This document shows positions 61,208 through 64,000 of a DNA stretch of 64,000 nucleotides, piece by piece (position 1 is the stretch's first letter; each line of letters begins with the position of its first letter). Position numbers and translations under genes: made by a program. The notes beneath the pieces were generated by a model. The model saw only the letters and a program-made list of their open reading frames with translations, made no database searches and had not been told where the DNA came from. This DNA comes from Catenulispora sp. EB89 (GTDB taxonomy: Bacteria > Actinomycetota > Actinomycetes > Streptomycetales > Catenulisporaceae). The stretch lies in assembly GCF_041261445.1 (NCBI RefSeq), contig NZ_JBGCCU010000031.1, positions 1-64,000 on the forward strand. Direction: 5' to 3'.

Positions 61208-62092
61208 CTAAGAGGACCGGTCCTCCAAGAACGCCGAGACAGCCGGATCGGTCTCGGTCGTCCGGTACAGCAGATGGAACCCCACCTCCAGACCCGATCC
61301 CGCGAGCGGCCGGTAGACCACATCCGGCACCGCGGCCCTCCGCACCCCCGCCGGGACCACGGCGACGCCGACACCTGCGGCGACCAGCGCGAGCACGGTC
61401 AGCGTGCTGTCCGCGCGGTGGCGAGCCGTGGACGGCGGCAGGGTCAGGCCGGCGCGGCGCAGTGCGTCCGGAACCTGATCGTCCGGCTCCGCGCCGACCG
61501 CGTACTCGATCAGGTCCTCGCCGGCGATCTGCTTCACCGTCAATCGTTCGTGCCCGGCCAGAGCATGACCGGTCGGCAGCGCGACCACGAACGCCACCGA
61601 GCTGACCGGGACCGACGCCAGCCGCGGCTCGTCGGGCGGCGCGGGCAGGGCGCTGTAGCCGATGTCGAGGTCGTTGGCGAGGATCGCCGCGCGCTGCCGG
61701 GGCGGCGTGGCCTCCCGCAGCTCGATTCGGACCAGCGGCCTGGCCTGGTGGAACGCGCGGATCCGGTCGGCCAGCATGCCGCCGAGCACCGCGGCGCCCG
61801 CCACGCCGATGCGGACCGTGCCGGAGCGGCCTTCCAACGTCAGGCGCGTCGTGGCCTGGGCCCGCTCGGCCTGCGCCAGCACCTGTCGGGCCTCGACCAG
61901 GAACACCTCCCCGGCGGCCGTGAGCCTGGTGTGTCGGGCGCCGCGGTCGAACAGCGGACCGCCGAGCTCGTTCTCCAGGTCGCGGATCTGCATGCTCAGC
62001 GTGGGTTGCACGACGTGGAGCCGGCGTGCGGCGCGGCTGAAGCCGCCTTCCTCGGCGACGGCGACGAAGTACTTCAGGTGTCGCAGTTCCAC
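61208..62092 (-). CDS. LysR-family transcriptional regulator
   Basis: This 294-residue LTTR has an N-terminal winged helix MELRHLKYFVAVAEEGGFSRAARRLHVVQPTLSMQIRDLE, followed by FDRGARHTRLTAAGEVFLVEA. A periplasmic-binding-like effector domain (about 92-290) has VRIGVAGAAVLGGML and VAAGVGVAVVPAGVRRA. The residues around DLDIGYSAL and PTGHALAGHERLTVK are typical. It is divergent from the amidohydrolase gene. ATCAG-N5-CTGAT, a T-N11-A type site, lies 13 bases upstream of its start and 105 bases upstream of the other gene, so it probably regulates both. Confidence 0.93.
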   Translation of the reverse strand: MELRHLKYFVAVAEEGGFSRAARRLHVVQPTLSMQIRDLENELGGPLFDRGARHTRLTAAGEVFLVEARQVLAQAERAQATTRLTLEGRSGTVRIGVAGAAVLGGMLADRIRAFHQARPLVRIELREATPPRQRAAILANDLDIGYSALPAPPDEPRLASVPVSSVAFVVALPTGHALAGHERLTVKQIAGEDLIEYAVGAEPDDQVPDALRRAGLTLPPSTARHRADSTLTVLALVAAGVGVAVVPAGVRRAAVPDVVYRPLAGSGLEVGFHLLYRTTETDPAVSAFLEDRSS

Positions 62093-62104
62093 GCGCGGCC
62101 TCCT

Positions 62105-62119
62105 ATCAGCAGAACTGAT
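62105..62119. promoter_or_regulatory. LysR-type T-N11-A box
   Basis: ATCAGCAGAACTGAT, five-base arms with a five-base centre, fits the LysR consensus and lies in the divergent gap between the LysR and amidohydrolase genes. Confidence 0.55.
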
Positions 62120-62223
62120 CGCTCCATCATAGACAAGTGTTTGAGCTTATGGCTGATCGGGACCATCGTGGGTGGTGGAGACATCGCTGAAGACGCGGAT
62201 GTCGAGAAGGCAAGGTGGTAGCG

Positions 62224-63216
62224 ATGCGCATCGTCACGCTCGAAGAACACTGGACCGACCCGGCGATCGCCGCGGCCGGCGCGCCGACCGTGGCCGAACT
62301 CGTTCCGGCGAACGCGGAGCTGTTCGCTCCCGGGAATCCGTACACCGAGCGGCTTCAGCTGTTGCGGGACCTCGGCGACGAGCGGATCGCCGACATGGAC
62401 CGCAACGGGATCACCACGCAGGTGCTGTCGTGCCTGAACATGTTCCTGCCCGCGGATGTGGCCCCCGCTTTGACCCGGACGGCCAACGACACTGCCGCGC
62501 GGGCTGTTCGGGAGCATCCGGGGCGGTTCGCGGCGTTCGCGACGCTGCCTACGGCGGTGCCGGAGGTGGCCGGCGACGAGCTGCGGCGATGCGTCGGGGA
62601 GTTGGGCTTCGTCGGGACGATGATCCTGGGGCGTACCGACGGGGAGTTCTTGGACGAGGCGAGATTCGATCCGATCCTGCGTGCGGCCGATGCGCTGAAC
62701 GTGCCGATCTACCTGCATCCGGCTCCGCCGCCGTCGGCTGTCGGCGAAGCGGACTATGGACGTGGGCTGTCGCCGGTCGTGTCGTCGTCGTTCCGGCTGG
62801 CGGCATGGGGGTGGCACCAGGAGACGGCGGTGCATTTCCTGCATCTGGTGCTGGCCGGAGTGCTGGATCGGTATCCGGGGCTGCAGTTCATTCTTGGGCA
62901 CTGGGGCGAGTTCATCCCGTTCTACCTCGATCGGCTGGACGAGGCGATGCCGCGGCACTTGACGAAGCTGGACCGGACGTTCCGCGAGTACTTCCGCGAC
63001 AACGTGTTCATCACGCCGAGTGGGATGTTCAACCAGGCGCAGCTGCGGTACTGCGTCGACACGGTCGGGGTGGACCGGATCATCGACGCGGTCGACTTCC
63101 CGATGCTGGGGAACGAGGGCGCGGTGGCGTTTCTGGCCGATTCGTACCTGTCGGAGGGGGATCGGGCGAAGATCGCGCATGGGAATGCCGACAAGCTGCT
63201 CGGGCTGTCCGCGTAG
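62224..63216 (+). CDS. Amidohydrolase-2 decarboxylase (resorcylate/ACMSD group)
   Basis: This 330-residue protein of the amidohydrolase-2 family begins MRIVTLEEHW, aligning Glu7 and His9 with the first metal ligands of gamma-resorcylate decarboxylase. It contains IYLHPAPPP (His165), FILGHWGEFIPFYLDRLDEAM (His226) and DAVDFP (Asp291), which match the other zinc ligands and the catalytic acid. Members decarboxylate hydroxybenzoates or related acids without a cofactor. The exact substrate is unknown. I chose the ATG at 62224 with AAGGTGG upstream. A GTG at 62215 is in frame. It is divergent from the LysR gene, its likely regulator. Confidence 0.88.
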   Translation: MRIVTLEEHWTDPAIAAAGAPTVAELVPANAELFAPGNPYTERLQLLRDLGDERIADMDRNGITTQVLSCLNMFLPADVAPALTRTANDTAARAVREHPGRFAAFATLPTAVPEVAGDELRRCVGELGFVGTMILGRTDGEFLDEARFDPILRAADALNVPIYLHPAPPPSAVGEADYGRGLSPVVSSSFRLAAWGWHQETAVHFLHLVLAGVLDRYPGLQFILGHWGEFIPFYLDRLDEAMPRHLTKLDRTFREYFRDNVFITPSGMFNQAQLRYCVDTVGVDRIIDAVDFPMLGNEGAVAFLADSYLSEGDRAKIAHGNADKLLGLSA

Positions 63217-63313
63217 GTGTTCGGTTCGTCCGCGGTTTGCAGGCGACGACTGTACGGATACGATCAGTCGCTCGTTTGTCGGCGTTGGATGATCTGAATA
63301 TTCGGGGGCTCGC

Positions 63314-64000
63314 GTGGGTGCGGACAAGCATGAGGGCAAGGGCGAGGACAAGCGCGAGGACAAGCGCGAGGTCGGCGGTGTTGAAGGTTCCCGCAGCGGT
63401 TCCGGCGGCGGTTCCGGCGGCGTTGGAGGCGGAGCGCTGCCGTTGCCGTCGGAGCCTTCGCCGGACGCTGAGACGGTCGCTGTCGCGTTCGGGCCCGCGG
63501 ATGTCGCTGCGGCGGCGGGGGCCGGGGACGGTGATCAGCGGCGTCGTCGCATGGTGATCGTCGGCGGTGCGACCGCGCTGGTCGTGGCGGTGGCGGTGGT
63601 CGGCGGGGTGCTCGCGGCGGGTGGCGGCGACTCGCATGCGGCGGCCGCGGGTTCGTCGCGGCAGGGGTCGCAGACCGGGAACGGCGGCGCGCCGTCCGGG
63701 GCTGACCTGGCCGGCGGTTCGGCGGGGCAGTCGACGTCTGAACAGGGCGGCGGGGGTGCGGCCAGCGGGAGTGCTACGGCTCCGAGCTCGCTCGGTTCGT
63801 CCGGGGCGGTGGGTTCCACCGGTGGCCAGAGCAGCGCTGGCGGTGGGGCTACGAGCGCGGGGCAGCCGGGTGGTTCGTCCAGCGCGAGCAAGGCGGGGCG
63901 GCCGTCGAGCTCGGTTCCTTCCAGCGGTGGCGGTCCCAGTGCTGTGGGGACCGGTGGCCCCAGCGCTCCGCCGTCGCAGCAGGCTGCGAAGGCTCCGGCT
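63314..64000 (+). CDS. Low-complexity single-pass membrane protein, cut by window edge
   Basis: Starting at GTG 63314 behind a G-rich site, the frame stays open to the last base (229 codons shown). The N-terminus is charged (KHEGKGEDKREDKREVGG), with Gly/Ser and Ala/Pro stretches. QRRRRMVIVGGATALVVAVAVVGGVLAAGGG gives one membrane segment at about residues 79-105. After it comes a long Ser/Gly/Ala linker. This layout, a charged cytosolic head, one helix and a disordered outer linker, is common in actinobacterial surface proteins with a C-terminal domain that lies beyond this window. No family can be given. Confidence 0.6.
   Translation, partial: MGADKHEGKGEDKREDKREVGGVEGSRSGSGGGSGGVGGGALPLPSEPSPDAETVAVAFGPADVAAAAGAGDGDQRRRRMVIVGGATALVVAVAVVGGVLAAGGGDSHAAAAGSSRQGSQTGNGGAPSGADLAGGSAGQSTSEQGGGGAASGSATAPSSLGSSGAVGSTGGQSSAGGGATSAGQPGGSSSASKAGRPSSSVPSSGGGPSAVGTGGPSAPPSQQAAKAPA

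Overview
The window is about 70% GC chromosomal DNA from a filamentous, mycothiol-using actinomycete, probably a Streptomyces or Catenulispora type. The evidence is third-position GC, frequent GTG starts, an S-(hydroxymethyl)mycothiol dehydrogenase, many secreted glycosidases with ricin and discoidin modules, PAS/GAF/SpoIIE phosphatases, and type VII (ESX/WXG100) style genes. No rRNA, tRNA or CRISPR array was seen. The genus is an inference.

Positions 1-17235 hold the most unusual locus. Three leftward genes encode small helical WXG100-like proteins and a larger ESX-substrate-like protein. They diverge, across a promoter with repeated half-sites, from a 3937-residue protein with an N-terminal WXG domain. 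That giant protein carries a duplicated His/Cys module and an embedded YopT-like (C58) cysteine protease triad. A protein fusing a right-handed beta-helix to a CbxX/SpoVK-type AAA+ ATPase follows after 4 bases. No EccB/C/D/E or mycosin is present, so the secretion machine would be encoded elsewhere.

Positions 17236-25256 hold single housekeeping and hypothetical genes: a secreted protein, an ML-domain protein, gcvH, a HAD phosphatase, DoxX, an SDR-DUF2867 fusion and a DUF4383 membrane protein. Among them lies a 2.5 kb segment bounded by perfect 19-bp inverted repeats. It contains a frameshifted IS1182-type transposase and a SAM methyltransferase. Positions 25450-39364 hold a TetR regulator, a large GH16 enzyme with lectin and discoidin modules under a likely LacI-type operator, a short CoaD, Kup, an L7/L12-like protein, a second ESX-type protein with a peptidoglycan-binding domain, the mycothiol formaldehyde pair (mscR and an MBL hydrolase), a GT2 and a GH79-CBM13 enzyme.

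Positions 39480-48716 form a signalling island: a small P-loop kinase, two RsbU-type phosphatases (one fused to its own anti-sigma-type kinase domain and preceded by an 18-codon leader), a diguanylate cyclase and a small ricin-type lectin. Positions 48996-64000 hold a stand-alone condensation-domain protein, a large secreted phosphodiester glycosidase/metallophosphoesterase, a LOG protein, a StrR-type DNA-binding protein lacking its ParB domain, an MFS exporter with a divergent ArsR-type regulator, a membrane-anchored protein with a toxin-like tail, a LysR/amidohydrolase pair and the start of a low-complexity membrane protein cut by the window edge.
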